Notes under the pieces: generated by a model
Databases searched by the model: none
Told to the model about the DNA's origin: nothing
Seen by the model: only the letters and a program-made list of their open reading frames with translations
Position numbers and translations under genes: made by a program
Source of the DNA: Zingiber officinale
Taxonomy: Eukaryota > Streptophyta > Magnoliopsida > Zingiberales > Zingiberaceae
Assembly (NCBI RefSeq): GCF_018446385.1
Contig: NC_056002.1
Location: 4,947,474-5,011,473, forward strand
Direction of reading: 5' to 3'
Length of the DNA stretch: 64,000 bases
Shown: positions 34,441-45,409 of the stretch, piece after piece
How positions within the stretch are numbered: the stretch's first letter is position 1
Layout: the number at the start of each line of letters is the position of its first letter

Positions 34441-35497
34441 TTAATTTTCTTTAGATTGTCGACAAGTACAGCTAAAGGCAGGAAAAGAAGTAGTAATAGA
34501 AAAATCACTTTTTGCAAAAAAAAATATATTAATAATTGAGGAATATATCCTCTTATACGTAGATAGATATTTATATAAATTTTAATCCTAATATAAAAAA
34601 GAAATAAATTTTAATAGATGAATCTCAATTTCAAGCTCATGAAAAAAGTTTTTTCTTAAAAAAAATTTAACGAAATGTTTTAGATAACGATGCCTCATAA
34701 TTACAAAGAATAAAAAATATTTTAAATATTATAAAAATAAAAATTATTAAAAATAGTAATAAATCATCTAAAACATTGAGGAAGACTCGTGAAAATTGAC
34801 GTTACTCGTCAATGAATGTAGAATTTTAAAGTGTATACAGACCACTGACAATTTCAAGTGTATTCAAAAGTTGTGATGATTTAAGATTTAAGGGTCGGAT
34901 TAGGTTCATCCGACCTCAAGTTTTTATTTAATATTATATTAAATGTGAAATAATTCCTCCCACTGTGCTTCTATATAAAAAAAATTAAATAATCGTTTGA
35001 TACACAATCTGTTAGTTTTAACTTATTCACGGCTAAACCAAATAACTTACTGGCGCAATTACATATTATATACGGAGCATTCTAAAATTGAAATCTTGAC
35101 GCGATCTATAATAAAAATAAATTAAAATGAATTCAACATGTTAAAATTTATTCTCAATCATGTTGATGATTGAATCAAGATTTATATTTAAAAATATTTT
35201 ATATTATTTAACATAACAAAAATTAATTAAATTCTAAACTTTAATAATCACGATGAAGCTTATAATTTAATTTATATGAATTAAATTCAATTATTAATTC
35301 ATTATTAATCATGTTCTATTATTTTTTTTCCCTCCTCCCTCCTCCCTCCTCCCTCGTAGAAGAGATCATCTGGTCCATTACGGACTAGAGGATGGTTCAT
35401 TGATCATGATTGCTGGACTATGATAGATCCCATTTTATTTAAGTGATGGAGTCCATTAAAATAGATCATTTTCTGATCCGCAAAGAGGATCTGTGCT
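34441..35497. other. AT-rich intergenic region
   Basis: No gene is seen. A (CCCTCCT)n microsatellite lies at about 35331-35357. Palindromic fragments such as GATCCGCAAAGAGGATC near 35476 suggest MITE remnants. Confidence 0.5.
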
Positions 35498-36140
35498 TAG
35501 GGCTGTAAATAAGTCGAGCCGAGACGAGTTTTGGGATGTTCAAGCTTGTTTGATAAGATTACCAAGCTGAGTCGAGCCGAGCTTAAAATGAATCAAACTT
35601 TTGAAATGAGTGTTCAAACTTGGCTTGGTTTATTTTTTATGAGTTTGAGCTTGTTTAGAGCTTGAGCTTGTTTAGAGCTTGGTTTGAGTTTAATTCGTTT
35701 AGATGTTATCAAACTCTTAATTTAAGCTTGGCTTGAGCTTGGTTCAAGCTTGGTTCGAGCTTGATTCATTTAGATATTATCAAGCTCTCAATTCAAGCTT
35801 GTTTGATTATTTTAAACTTTTAATTGTTTGATTGATTATTAAGATTGATAATTTAAATTTATTTATTTTACTTTATTATTTATTTAGTATATTGAAAAAA
35901 GTTTTATTAATGAATATGGTTGGTGAACATTGTTTATGAATGTTGTTTACAAATATTATTCACGGACATTATTCACGAACGTTAACGAGCTGAACACATA
36001 TGTGTTCAAGTTTATTTATTTAGCTTAACGAGTTGTTCAAATTTATTTGTTTAATTAATCATATGTATATTAAACGAATATAAATAAATTCTTATCAATT
36101 CAAACATTAAATTTATTCACGAACATTTAATTCATTTACG
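35498..36140. mobile_element. hAT-like MITE relative, decayed
   Basis: It begins TAGGGCTGTAAATAAG then TCGAGCCGAG, close to the intact MITE at 28097. The interior is rich in GAGCTTG and ACGAACATT. The right terminus is not preserved and no target duplication was found. Confidence 0.5.
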
Positions 36141-37405
36141 ATCGTATTCGTACTCTCTCCCTTGGTGTGAAACCGCTACCGACTCGAAGCAATTCGTCAA
36201 TCGGATCAAATCATTCCCGGACCACCGCGAACATTAATAATAAGTTGTCGGGTCAAAAATCTCCGATTCGCAAAGACTTAAAAACCCAAACCCTAATAAT
36301 TCTCTATACAAAAATGATATTTAATAATTGCACAGCAGTCGATGCGTCAGCAGAGATGGCAACGTGGCTGCTGCGAAGTCTGCTTCTCGAATCAAAGCTC
36401 CGTCTGGTCTCTTTTCCGATGGCCCACGACCTCTTTGTCTTGCATAACAATGGATTCGTCCCACGACCTGTTCGATCGAGATCGACGATGGGTCTGTCGA
36501 TCCATCAGATCCGAAATCGACGGCCGAGATTAACGAATTCGACGAGCAGAAATTAATTAGGATGGGAGCGACATAGACAGGCATTGGAAGCTTGGCCCAC
36601 TTCCGAGGAGGGACCATCGTACGCAAACAAACGCACCGCTAGCAGTCGCTGTCGCCGACCCAACTGCCAAATTCCGGGTGGTGGGCTCACTTGACTCCGC
36701 CCCTCGTCTGAAATTTCGTCGGTAGTGCGTCGTGAGTTGGCACGGAAAGGGGAGGGTTTTTATTATTTGTCAGGCGTAATCTGTCTGTCATTTTAAATAA
36801 AAGATCTGACGATCACTGTGAGGCATTATTTGATCTTTTGGGTGAAGACCGAGTCGTCTACTCTACTTCACGACCTTAAATTAAGTCCCCAACCACACAA
36901 TTAAATTTTAAAAAAAATGTGGAACGAGTGGAATGCGTATGCGAACCTCGTAATTATGAAAGCAGTGGGAAAATAAATTATTGAGAAGCATCACCTGGCA
37001 GGCACAAGGGAAGAAAATAAGTAATTAAATAAATAAATAATCATATGGCTTTGGATGCTTTCCGTCTTACGACACAGTACGAATATATATTTTAAAATGA
37101 ACAGGGAGGAAATAGTGTTGTTATGTTTCGTCAAGATTTGGTCGTCTTGCCTCACGCAGACTGAGCTGTGCATGGCGTGGCGATTGGGTGTCGATGCCTG
37201 AGGTTGCCGGTTAGTTTAAATTAGGACAAGTTTGGTCCGACTTGGTACTTGTTTATTAGATGGCAGATTCGATGCACCTTCCTTTCGCGTTTTAATTATA
37301 TGAAATATTATCATTTCAGGGCATTCATCTTGCTTAAATGGAATAGTTAATTGGCGATGTCCGGGCCAAGAGATCCACGCAGAGTTAATTAAGGAACCAG
37401 ACTAG
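36141..37405. other. Low-copy-looking intergenic region, no gene assigned
   Basis: Frames are open on both strands around 36167-36626, but no motif, splice structure or family is recognised. The remainder is AT-rich. Confidence 0.4.
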
Positions 37406-38099
37406 TTGTTGTTGGTATTTGATCCCATCATGAAGTTAAGTCAGATGAAGACGGGTCTTGTTATGTAGAAAGTTGACGGAGAGTCGTTGAAGCGTTGGAT
37501 CTATCGAGTACCCTTTTGAAAAAATTTACATGGGCAGCTGACGGTGAGAGATGATCAGGATGATGACGCTGTTGCTCTGCACACACTCAGATGAATCCAT
37601 CAGTCGTTAGAAACCAGAAACTAGGGAAAAAGTCCTCGGGTCAGGCCCTTTGACGCTCAAGTCAGGTACTTTTTTCTCCAGAGATCACAGAGAAAGTACG
37701 AAAAGTAAAGACTAGTGAGAAATGACGAGTGATCGTACCTGCATAAGGGACAAGACATCCCTTTTATACTGCAACAGAAGCTTCTGGGTCTGACGGACGT
37801 CAGGGAATGTCGGCTGTCAGGATTTGTCTGGCGGTGAGTAACACGTGGTTCTTTTTAATAGGCTGGCGGCAAAACTGAAAGTGTGTTGAGCCCCGACTGT
37901 TGACATATTCCCTGACACCCTGATTATTCTTTCTGACAAGCAGTTACAATTCCTTGGTTGATTTGTCCTGTAGTATCTGAATGATGAGCATGCGTTCCAA
38001 GATCTGGACTCACCCAGCTTTTATATACTATTACCTTTGATTTGTATGCCCCGATCTGTGTTAAACTTGTATCCAGACATGTCTTTGTCCTCTGCTATC

Positions 38100-38740
38100 T
38101 CCGGTCTGTACATCTCAATCTGCACGCTGGGTCTGTATCCAGACTTCTGCTCCTTGGCTTGGATGTTCCGACCTGCACGCCAGATCTGTACCTAGACCTG
38201 TGATCTTTGACTTGGATGTCTCCACCTACACGCTAGGTCTGTATCCAGACCTCTGCTCATTGGCTTGGATGTTCTGACCTGTACGCCAGGTCTGTACCCA
38301 GACCTGTGAACCTTGGCTTGGATGTCCCGACCTACACGCTGGGTCTGTACCCAGACCTGTGATTCTTGGCTCGGCTGTCCCGACCTGCACGCTGGGTCTG
38401 TAACCAAACCTGTGATCCTTAGCTTAAATGTCCTGACCTGCACGCTGGTTCTGTAACCAGACCTGTGATCCTTAGCTTAAATGTCCCGACCTGCACGCTG
38501 GGTCTGTGTCAGACTTCTGTTCCTTGACTTGGATGTTCCGACCTGCACACCAGGTGTGTACCCAGACCTATGATCCTTGGCTTGGATGTCCCGACCTGTA
38601 CGCTGGGTCTGTGTCAGATTTCTGTTCCTTGGCTTGGATGTTCCGACCTGCACGCCAGGTCTGTACCCAGACCCGTGATCCTTGGCTCGACTGTCCCAAC
38701 CTGCACGCTGGGTCTGTGTTAGACCTCTGTGTTTATAGTT
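38100..38740. repeat. ~53-bp tandem array with internal palindromes
   Basis: About a dozen units of the type CCCGACCTGCACGCTG then GGTCTGTACCCAGACC then TGTGATCCTTGGCTTGGATGT. The core GGTCTG TACC CAGACC is self-complementary; variants such as GTCTGTATCCAGAC keep the pairing. The long open frames across it follow from the periodicity and are not genes. Confidence 0.85.
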
Positions 38741-38859
38741 CTCCGTCCTCAGATATACCTGGTCAGTGGGCCTGTTTATTACCCACTGTCAGGGATGGCC
38801 TTATAATCCCCTCCTTTGACCACCCTGTCCTCTGAGATTTTGACTTTGACCAGGTAAAC

Positions 38860-39175
38860 TGGACTTTTGACCTCCCTGCTGTCCATGTCAGCTTGACTAC
38901 TGACCTGCCATGGCATTTTGACTTCTGATCTTCCTGACCTCCACGTTAGCTTGACTGTTGACCGGCCACGGAGGCTTGACTTTTGACCTTCCTGACGTCA
39001 ACGTCAGCTTGACTGTTGACCTACCACGGAGGCTTGACTTCTGACCTTCCTAACCTCCACGTCAGCTTGACTGTTGACCGACCACGAAGGCTTGACTTCT
39101 GACCTTCCTGACCTCCGGGTTAGCTTGACTTCTGACCCTCTTATGGCCTTGACTCGTAACCACCTCATCCTATCG
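38860..39175. repeat. ~60-bp tandem array
   Basis: About five units with GACCTCCACGTCAGCTTGAC then TGTTGACCGACCAC, GGCTTGACTTCTGACCTTCC. The array lies beside the 53-bp array in the same LTR. Confidence 0.85.
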
Positions 39176-39203
39176 ACCCTACAAAACATGTACCGTATTA
39201 GTA

Positions 39204-39370
39204 TTGTTCTACTTAAATATCGTGGATGATTAAGTTATCGATTAATGAATGGTTTGACTGGCATGTTTTCTAGAGATCCAGAGTGTTTGTTTTGGGTGTT
39301 GCTCTGATTAAATATCGTGGGTGGTTAAGTTATCAGTTAATGAATGGGGTGGCGTGCATGTTTTCTGGAG
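39204..39370. repeat. Two-copy tandem repeat (~97-bp period)
   Basis: ACTTAAATATCGTGGATGAT ... AATGAATGGTTTGACTGGCA and GATTAAATATCGTGGGTGGT ... AATGAATGGGGTGGCGTGCA are two diverged copies. Confidence 0.75.
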
Positions 39371-39399
39371 ATTATCTTCGAGGAGGATAAAAAGACTTG

Positions 39400-40189
39400 A
39401 ACAATACTTCAAAAGATGATTAGAATTACACCGGAGATGGATCATGATAGGCTACTCCAACGCTCAAATTAAGATTTGCTCCTTTGTTCAGAATTGCATA
39501 AGGAGAAGTAGGATTTTTATGTGTGCGCATGCACTTGCGCTCGTGGGAGCGGGTGACCTTCTGAAGAGTTGTAAATGAGGTCATTCTCTGAGGTGTGCAC
39601 ATCTATTTATCATGTGTTCAGAGATATGCATTTTTGTTACCTCACATGCTTTGGGATGCGCACTATCGTTCTCCACATCTTCTAACATAAACAGTCTCAT
39701 GAATGAAGTAATCATATAACTTCCTTCTCCGAACACCCCTGTGGATAGACCCGAGCGAAGGGCAGATGAGGAGATGAGGTTAATGTTGAGTGACCCCGAG
39801 GATAGACGAAGTTGGTGACTAAGATCGAGTCAAAGAGAAGATTGCTACTGTGGTCGAGTCGAAGATGAGATTAGCAATTGAGGCTGAACTGTCTTGGCCA
39901 AGTTGTCAAGGTCGAGCTGTCGAGTGTCGAGCAATCGAGTGGTGAGCTACCGAGTGCCAATTTGTCGAGTGTCGAGCTGATTTGGCTAAGTTCTTGGCTG
40001 AGTTACTGAGGTCGAGCTATCTTGGCCCAGCTGCAGAGGCCAAGCTGTTTTGGTCGAGCCATTGAGTACCGAGTTGCCGAGGTTGAGCTGTCTTGGCCTA
40101 GCTACCAAGGCTGAGCTTTCGAGGCTAAGCTATCAAGTGTCAAGATGCCTTGGGTAAGTTAGCAAGTGCTAAGTTGCCTTGGCTAAGTT
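39400..40189 (-). mobile_element. Gypsy-type LTR relic with GTCGAG-rich array, left part
   Basis: CTCCAACGCTCAAATT (39455-39470) is the minus-strand form of the shared U5 signature. From about 39770 short imperfect repeats of GTCGAGCTGTC, GAGTGTCGAGC and TTGGCCAAG follow. The array is cut at 40189 by a solo LTR and resumes at 41612. Confidence 0.5.
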
Positions 40190-41616
40190 TGTTAGGACAT
40201 GTATGAGCTAGAGGGGGCATGAATAGCTCACTTTGCTTCTTTGAACATGAATGACAGCGGAAAACTCAAAGAAAACTCTCAATCATTGACACCTCGAATT
40301 TTATTTGGTATCACCACCTTGAGGTGATTAACCAATTAGTCCACTCCTCACACTCACAGTTCCACTGTGAATGTCTCATTCTTGGAAATTTTCCGAATGT
40401 GGAGAAGCCTCGTACAACCTTGTACACAAGAAAATAATAAGAAAACAAGAACACAAATATAAAATACAATCGTAAACGACTTTATGGTTTATAATGAAGA
40501 ACTTTATGTTGTTTGTTTTTTTCTTAGTTTGGATTATCTCTTGGTGAATGGAAATGTAACAACACTTTGTTCCATAACTCCCAAGAACTGGTTATAGCTT
40601 TTCATGCTTCAAACCTTCACAAAAATCCCTTTTCTAGAGTCGACTCATGCATTTTAATTGATTGACCTTACCCCCAATCGATTATCATGTCAGATCGACC
40701 GTTCAACCCTGCAGAACTACTATTTTTATCATGTTTAATCGATTAATGAGTCATACCAATCGATTACTAAATTCTAATCAATTAAGTCAATCCAATCAAT
40801 TGGTGAATCTAGAATCCATTTTCTCAATCAATTCTAAACCTTTTTATTTGCGAGAGACACACTGACTAATTGTTTGCCCAATTGCCCTAATCGATTTACA
40901 ATGTCGAAATCAATTGCCTAATCGATTTCGGCACCTTCTATGCTTGCGTAAAAATGCTCTTAATCAATTACCCTAATCAATTGTCCTACTCTAACACTTG
41001 AAATCCGAGTTTAGTCCTTTTTCCAACATCTAGTCATCCGTGACTTATTGCAACTTTTCATTACCTAATATCCAGTCAACCTTGATCTGTCAGGGCTTCT
41101 TTAACAAGTGTCTGGTCAACGTTTGATCCACTTGGACTTTCTCAATAAGTATTTAGTCCCCCTTCACCTACTTGAATTTTTCTCTTGCCAACATTCTTGT
41201 TGGGCTTCCCTTGCCTAACCTTTAGTTAGGACTAGTTAATCGGTAGACTTCTCAACCTAACTTCCCTTACTTAATCTCCAGATATGACTAGTTATTTAGT
41301 AGACTTCTAACTCTTGCTTAACCTCTAATTAAGTCCATCCTTGCCTAATCTTAGTTAGAACTTTTCATTATCTAATCTCTAATTAGGATTTTTCTTTGCC
41401 TAATCTTAGTTAGGACTTTTCATTGCCTAACCTCCGGTTTAAACTTTTCGTTGCCTAACCTTCAGTTGGGACTTTCGTAGTTAGGTATCTGGTCATCTCT
41501 TAACTTACATGACTTCTTTCTCATATATTGTCAAATGTCAAAATTTAAACTTAAATCTACCCGAGCTTAGTCAAATTGGTCAACCTTGACCCGAAAATGA
41601 TTGCACCAACAAAGCT
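40185..41616 (-). mobile_element. Copia-like solo LTR, 1422 bp, nested in gypsy LTR
   Basis: The LTR is 40190-41611, TGTTAGGACATG ... ATTGCACCAACA. Flanks are AAGTT and AAGCT (4 of 5 identical). The gypsy GTCGAG/GCTAAG-type array continues on both sides. In element orientation it begins TGTTGGTGCAAT, so it reads on the minus strand. It carries AATCGATT/AATCAATT palindromes (40650-41000) and repeated CTAACCT..AGTTAGGACT stems (41180-41470). Confidence 0.8.
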
Positions 41617-41856
41617 GTCAACGCCAAGTCGTCTTCGCCAATCTATCGAGACCGAGTTGTCTTGGCCGAGTTGCCGAGGGCGAACTATCATGGTTGAGTC
41701 GTAGATGTGGTCAGCATCTGATGTCGAGTCACGGATGAGGCCAACACCTAAGGCCTAGTCGGAGACAAGGTCAACATCTGATGTTGAGTTGGGGATGATA
41801 TCGATGACAAAGGCTGAGACATAATAGCAGACTTGTCCCCAGGCGAACTAGCTCAA
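41612..41856 (-). mobile_element. Gypsy-type LTR relic, right part
   Basis: Continues the GTCGAG/CCGAGTTG array interrupted by the solo LTR and ends where another TGTTAGGAC-type LTR begins. Confidence 0.5.
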
Positions 41857-43245
41857 TGTTAGGACCCATGTGAACTAGCTATGGGGGAAGGGGGGATGGG
41901 GGTACCTTCGATCACTTCTCAATTTTATTTCGTGCTCGTCATTTTAATGCGCAGCAGAAACCTTGATTCAAACTTGACTCCACATGCACAACTTCGAGAT
42001 TTTACTTGGTATCCGACTATTAGACGACTAATCCAATGTCTTACTTCTAGTAATCTTCCGAAGACAAAGAAGCCTCTTACAAGTTGTTCTTACAAGAAAT
42101 ACAAACAAATACAAAGATACAAACAAAATCAAAAGAAATCGAAACAAACACATTTACACAACTAAACTTTGTTTAGATGCTTGATGTTGCTTGAGAATAC
42201 CTCTTGTTAGTAGGGAAATACAACACTTAGCTCCAACACCCCCCCCCCCCCCCCCCCCCCCCCAAGAATTAACTTCTTCAAATCTTCATGAAATCTACAT
42301 TTATAAGGTTGCAATCTGGTTGATTTCTGTCTACCAATCAATTGATAGACTTCACCAATCATTTGCCATGTTAGATACAACCGTTTAAATATACAGAATA
42401 ACTATGTTTTATCTTACTAATCGATTGGTGAGATGTTACTTCCAATCAATCAGGTTAATCGATTTAGAAATATTATGGTCACTGGAAATAAACTATCAAT
42501 TGATTGACTGGGAAAAAATATAGATCTGTAAATGAGCTCCATTTTACATAAAAAAATCGCCTCATTTTGCTATATGAGTAAAAAAATAATGGCTTTCAGA
42601 TGTTTCCTCTATTATAACTTCCTCGTTGCCTAGCATTTGAACAACCTTAACCTGTCGGGACTTAACGTCTCATGCCAACTCCTTGTTGGGCTTCGACTGC
42701 CAGATGTCTAGTCAATTGCGATGCACTTAGACTTTTTTCTTGTCAACTACCCGTTGGACTTCAAATCATCAAGTGTCTGGTCGACTGTGATCCACTTGAA
42801 CTTTCTTCTTTTCATGTCAACTCCTTGTTAGAATTCCGATCGCTAAGTCTCTGATCAATCGCGATCCACTTAGACTTTTTGTCTTTGTACTAACTTTTTG
42901 TTGGTGTTTCGACCACCAAGTGTCCGGTCAACCGTGATCCACTTAAACTCTTCTCACCTCATGCTAACATCGGACTTTCAAGATCGTTAAGTATTTGGTC
43001 AATCTTGACCTACATGACTTGTCAAGCTAACTCCCTGTTAGATTTCAGATATCGTCAAGTCAACTTTGACATACTTGACTTATTTACCATCAATTATTTA
43101 GTAAACATTGACCTACTTAACTCTTGTTATGCCAACTCCTTGTTGGAATTTATGACATCTTAAAATATTCGATCAACCTTGACCTAGTTAACATCCTACT
43201 AACATATTGTCATCAAAATTCAAACTCGAGTCAACCTACTTACGT
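41857..43245 (-). mobile_element. Copia-like LTR, truncated
   Basis: It begins TGTTAGGACCCATGTGAACT with upstream CTCAA, and closely parallels the LTR at 40190 (ACTTGGTATCCGAC, ATCTTCCGAAGAC...GAAGCCTC, then ...CTCGAGTCAACCTAC). Its expected TTGCACCAACA end is missing. The sequence runs instead into internal sequence of a plus-oriented element, so a deletion or rearrangement joined them. A 25-base C run lies at 42239-42263. Modules such as CCAAGTGTCCGGTCAACCGT are degenerate. Confidence 0.6.
42239..42263. repeat. Poly-C tract (25 C)
   Basis: A homopolymer C run inside the LTR. Its length may be unreliable in the assembly. The equivalent position in related LTRs here has only short C runs (e.g. 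the G/C run at 58360). Confidence 0.9.
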
Positions 43246-43335
43246 CTTCATTACCTAGTGACATGAAGAAGGTTGAGGCTATGGGACTAGCCTAACTTAA
43301 AGAAGGTATTGTCAAACATCAAAAAGGGGGAGATT
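43246..43335 (+). mobile_element. Internal 3' end and polypurine tract of a copia-type element
   Basis: ATCAAAAAGGGGGAGAT immediately precedes an LTR start TGTTGGTGCAATATT. The same polypurine tract and LTR junction occurs on the minus strand at 60234-60255, so the two elements are close relatives. Only about 90 bp of internal sequence remain. Confidence 0.7.
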
Positions 43336-43855
43336 GTTGGTGCAATATTCCCCAGGTCAAGGTTGACCGTATTGACTGAGCTTGAATTGAGTCAAGCTCG
43401 AGTTTTGATGTTGTGTTGATGTTGTGGTTTCGATGTTTGACAAAACATGTAGTCAATACATGAAGATTGCAGGTGCAATTGTTCATGTGTGAAGGAGAGT
43501 CAAGTAGGTCAAGGTTGACTGGATACTTGACGGGAGAAATCCTGGTGAGTGAAGCCAGGTGAAAATCCTAGTGAGTGAAGCTAGGCAGAAGAGAAATCCT
43601 GGTGAGTGAAGCCAGGTGAAAGACCTAGTAAGTGAAGCTAGACAGAAGGGAAATCCTAGTGAGTGAACACAGGTGAAAGTTCTAGTGAGTGAAGCTAGGC
43701 AGAAGGGAAGTCCTGGTGAGTGAAGCCAGGCAGACATGAAGTCCTAGTGAGTGAAGCTAGGCAGAAGTGAAGCCCAAGTAGGTCAAAGGGATTGACCGGA
43801 TACTTGGCACAAGGAAAATCCAGATGGATCAAAGATGATCGGACATCTGGTGTTG
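43336..43855 (+). mobile_element. LTR A (copia-like), 5' part
   Basis: It starts TGTTGGTGCAATATTCCC right after the polypurine tract. It contains hairpin modules such as GTCAAGTA/TACTTGAC (43499-43531) and CCTGGTGAGTGAAGCCAGG (43541-43559). It is split by LTR B at 43856 and resumes at 45410. Confidence 0.7.
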
Positions 43856-44640
43856 TGTTGGTGCAATATCCCTCAGGTCAAGGGTGACCTGGTTAACCAA
43901 GCTGAGTCTTGGTTAGGGTTTAGATGTTTGACAATAAGATATTGATTGAAGAAGAGTCAAGTAGGTCAAGGGAGTGACTGGATACTTGACTGGAAAGTCC
44001 TAGTGAGTGAAGCTAGGCAGAAGGAAATCCTGGTGAGTGAAGCCAGGCGAAAGTCCTAGTGAGTGAAGCTAGGCAGAAGGAAATCCTGGTGAGTGAAGCC
44101 AGGTGAAAATCCTGGTGAGTGAAGCCAGGTGAAAGTCCTAGTGAGTGAAGCTAGGCAGATGGAAAGTCCTAGTGAGTGAAGCTAGGCAGATGGAAAACCC
44201 TAGTGAGTGAAGCTAGGTGAAAAGTCCTGGTGAGTGAAGCCAGGCAAGGAAGGAAATCCAGATGGATCAAGGATGATCGGACATCTGGTGTTGGGAAGTC
44301 CAAGTAGGTCAAAGGATTGACTGGATACTTGGCAAGGAAGGAAAACCAGATGGATCAAGGATGATCGGACATCTGGTGTTGGGAAGTCCAAGTAGGTCAA
44401 AGGATTGTTGGATACTTAAGGAAGGAAGTCCGGATGGGTCAAGGTTGACCGGACATCTGGTGGAAGTCCAAGTAGGTCAATGGAGTGACCGGATACTTGG
44501 CACGACGAGTAAAAGTCCAAGTGGGTCAAAGGATTGACCGGACACTTGGTGGGGAGTCTGGCGGTCAAGGGTGACCGGATGCGAGGCATGATGTACCAAC
44601 AGTCAAGGTTGACCGGATGTTGGTTAGGAGGTTTGGGACA
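43490..44640. repeat. Array of self-complementary modules in LTRs A and B
   Basis: Two module types alternate. Type 1: arm-GGTCAA-spacer-TTGACCGGA-arm, with arms CCAAGTA/TACTTGG, CCAAGTG/CACTTGG, CCAGATG/CATCTGG, CCAACA/TGTTGG. Type 2: CCTGG/CCAGG or CCTAG/CTAGG around TGAGTGAAG. Each module keeps internal complementarity although arm sequences differ. Confidence 0.9.
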
Positions 44641-45409
44641 TGGTTTTGGGCAAAACCAAGTCCGGATCGATCCGTGGATCGATCCGATGCTTGATCGATC
44701 GGTGGATCGATCCATTGATGGAATGGACGGATCGATCCGTGGATCGATCAGAGTCCCGATCGATCCGCCGATCGATCGGGACGATGCTGCGTGATAGCGC
44801 TGGATCGATCCGTGGATCGATCCAGCGCGCTTCTGCTCGCGGGTGCTCAGATCGATCCGTGGATCGATCAGCCCATCGATTCGAACATTCGAATCGATCG
44901 GGATCCGGCCGTTGGCGTTGCAGGCGAGCGTGGTCTTCGGCATCTCTTTACGAGCTCTTCTCAGATTCCAGCTCCTCCACGGCACTCTCCAGGCACGTGA
45001 TCGACAGTTCTTGAAGGTTCTTGGAGGCTTTCCAAGTCAAGAGGCGGATCTATTGCAAGAGGAAGAAGTTAGGGTTAGGGTTTTTACTGCACATCTTGTA
45101 AGCTTTTGCTTAACTTGTATTTCCCTTTCTTCTTCTTGTATTGAGAGTGTTGTAGGGCTTCTCCGCCTTTGGTAGTTACCATAAAGGAGTGTTATTCATA
45201 GTGGAGGGTGTGTGCGTTGGTGTGGATCCTTGGATTAGTCACCTCTTGTGAGGTGGATACCAAGTAAAATCCTAGTGTTAGCGTTTTGTGTTTGTTTCTG
45301 TATTTTCCGCTGCACATCCAAGAAGAAACAAGCAGCGCTAAGCAACACCGAGCACCGAGCGAACGCGACAAGCTATTCACCCCCCCTCTAGCTACTTTTG
45401 GTCCTAACA
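43856..45409 (+). mobile_element. LTR B (copia-like), 1554 bp, nested in LTR A
   Basis: Runs TGTTGGTGCAATATCCC ... TTTTGGTCCTAACA. LTR A sequence continues after it (GGAAACCCAAGTAGATCAAA). No clear 5-bp target duplication was found (left TGTTG, right GGGAA), so gene-conversion or recombination origins remain possible. It holds the densest array of self-complementary modules (43950-44640) and the GATCGATC cassettes (44664-44918), then a CACCTCTTGTGAGGTGGATA R/U5-like segment also present in LTR A. Confidence 0.7.
44664..44918. repeat. GATCGATC palindrome cassettes (LTR B)
   Basis: Several copies of GATCGATCCGTGGATCGATC and variants (loops CGTG, CGCC, CATT) are separated by 10-40 bp of unrelated sequence and are followed by GGCCGTTGGCG. 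The long SIRGSIR/DRSVDRS frames on both strands are translations of this palindrome and not protein genes. Confidence 0.9.

Larger units (their letters stand above)
37406..39188 (-). mobile_element. Gypsy-type LTR with two tandem repeat arrays
   Basis: On the minus strand, GACTTGAGCGTCAAAGG (complement of 37647-37663) is the shared U5 signature. TTTTATACTGC near 37770 may mark the promoter region. In plus coordinates the sequence ends ACCCTACAAAACA at 39188. U3 holds two tandem arrays, listed separately. No target duplication could be confirmed, so the left end is approximate. Confidence 0.5.

Noticed and set aside
38192-38835. Open frames over the 53-bp array
   Set aside because: The frames stay open because of repeat periodicity. 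They lie in an LTR U3 and have no domain.
43490-44640. CRISPR-like array of regular repeats and spacers
   Set aside because: The repeats are LTR hairpin modules in a plant retrotransposon. Spacers are not unique, and no cas genes or prokaryotic context exist.
44534-45014. Long open frames on both strands rich in SIRGSIR / DRSVDRS
   Set aside because: They are translations of GATCGATC palindromes, which are open in several frames on both strands; not protein genes.
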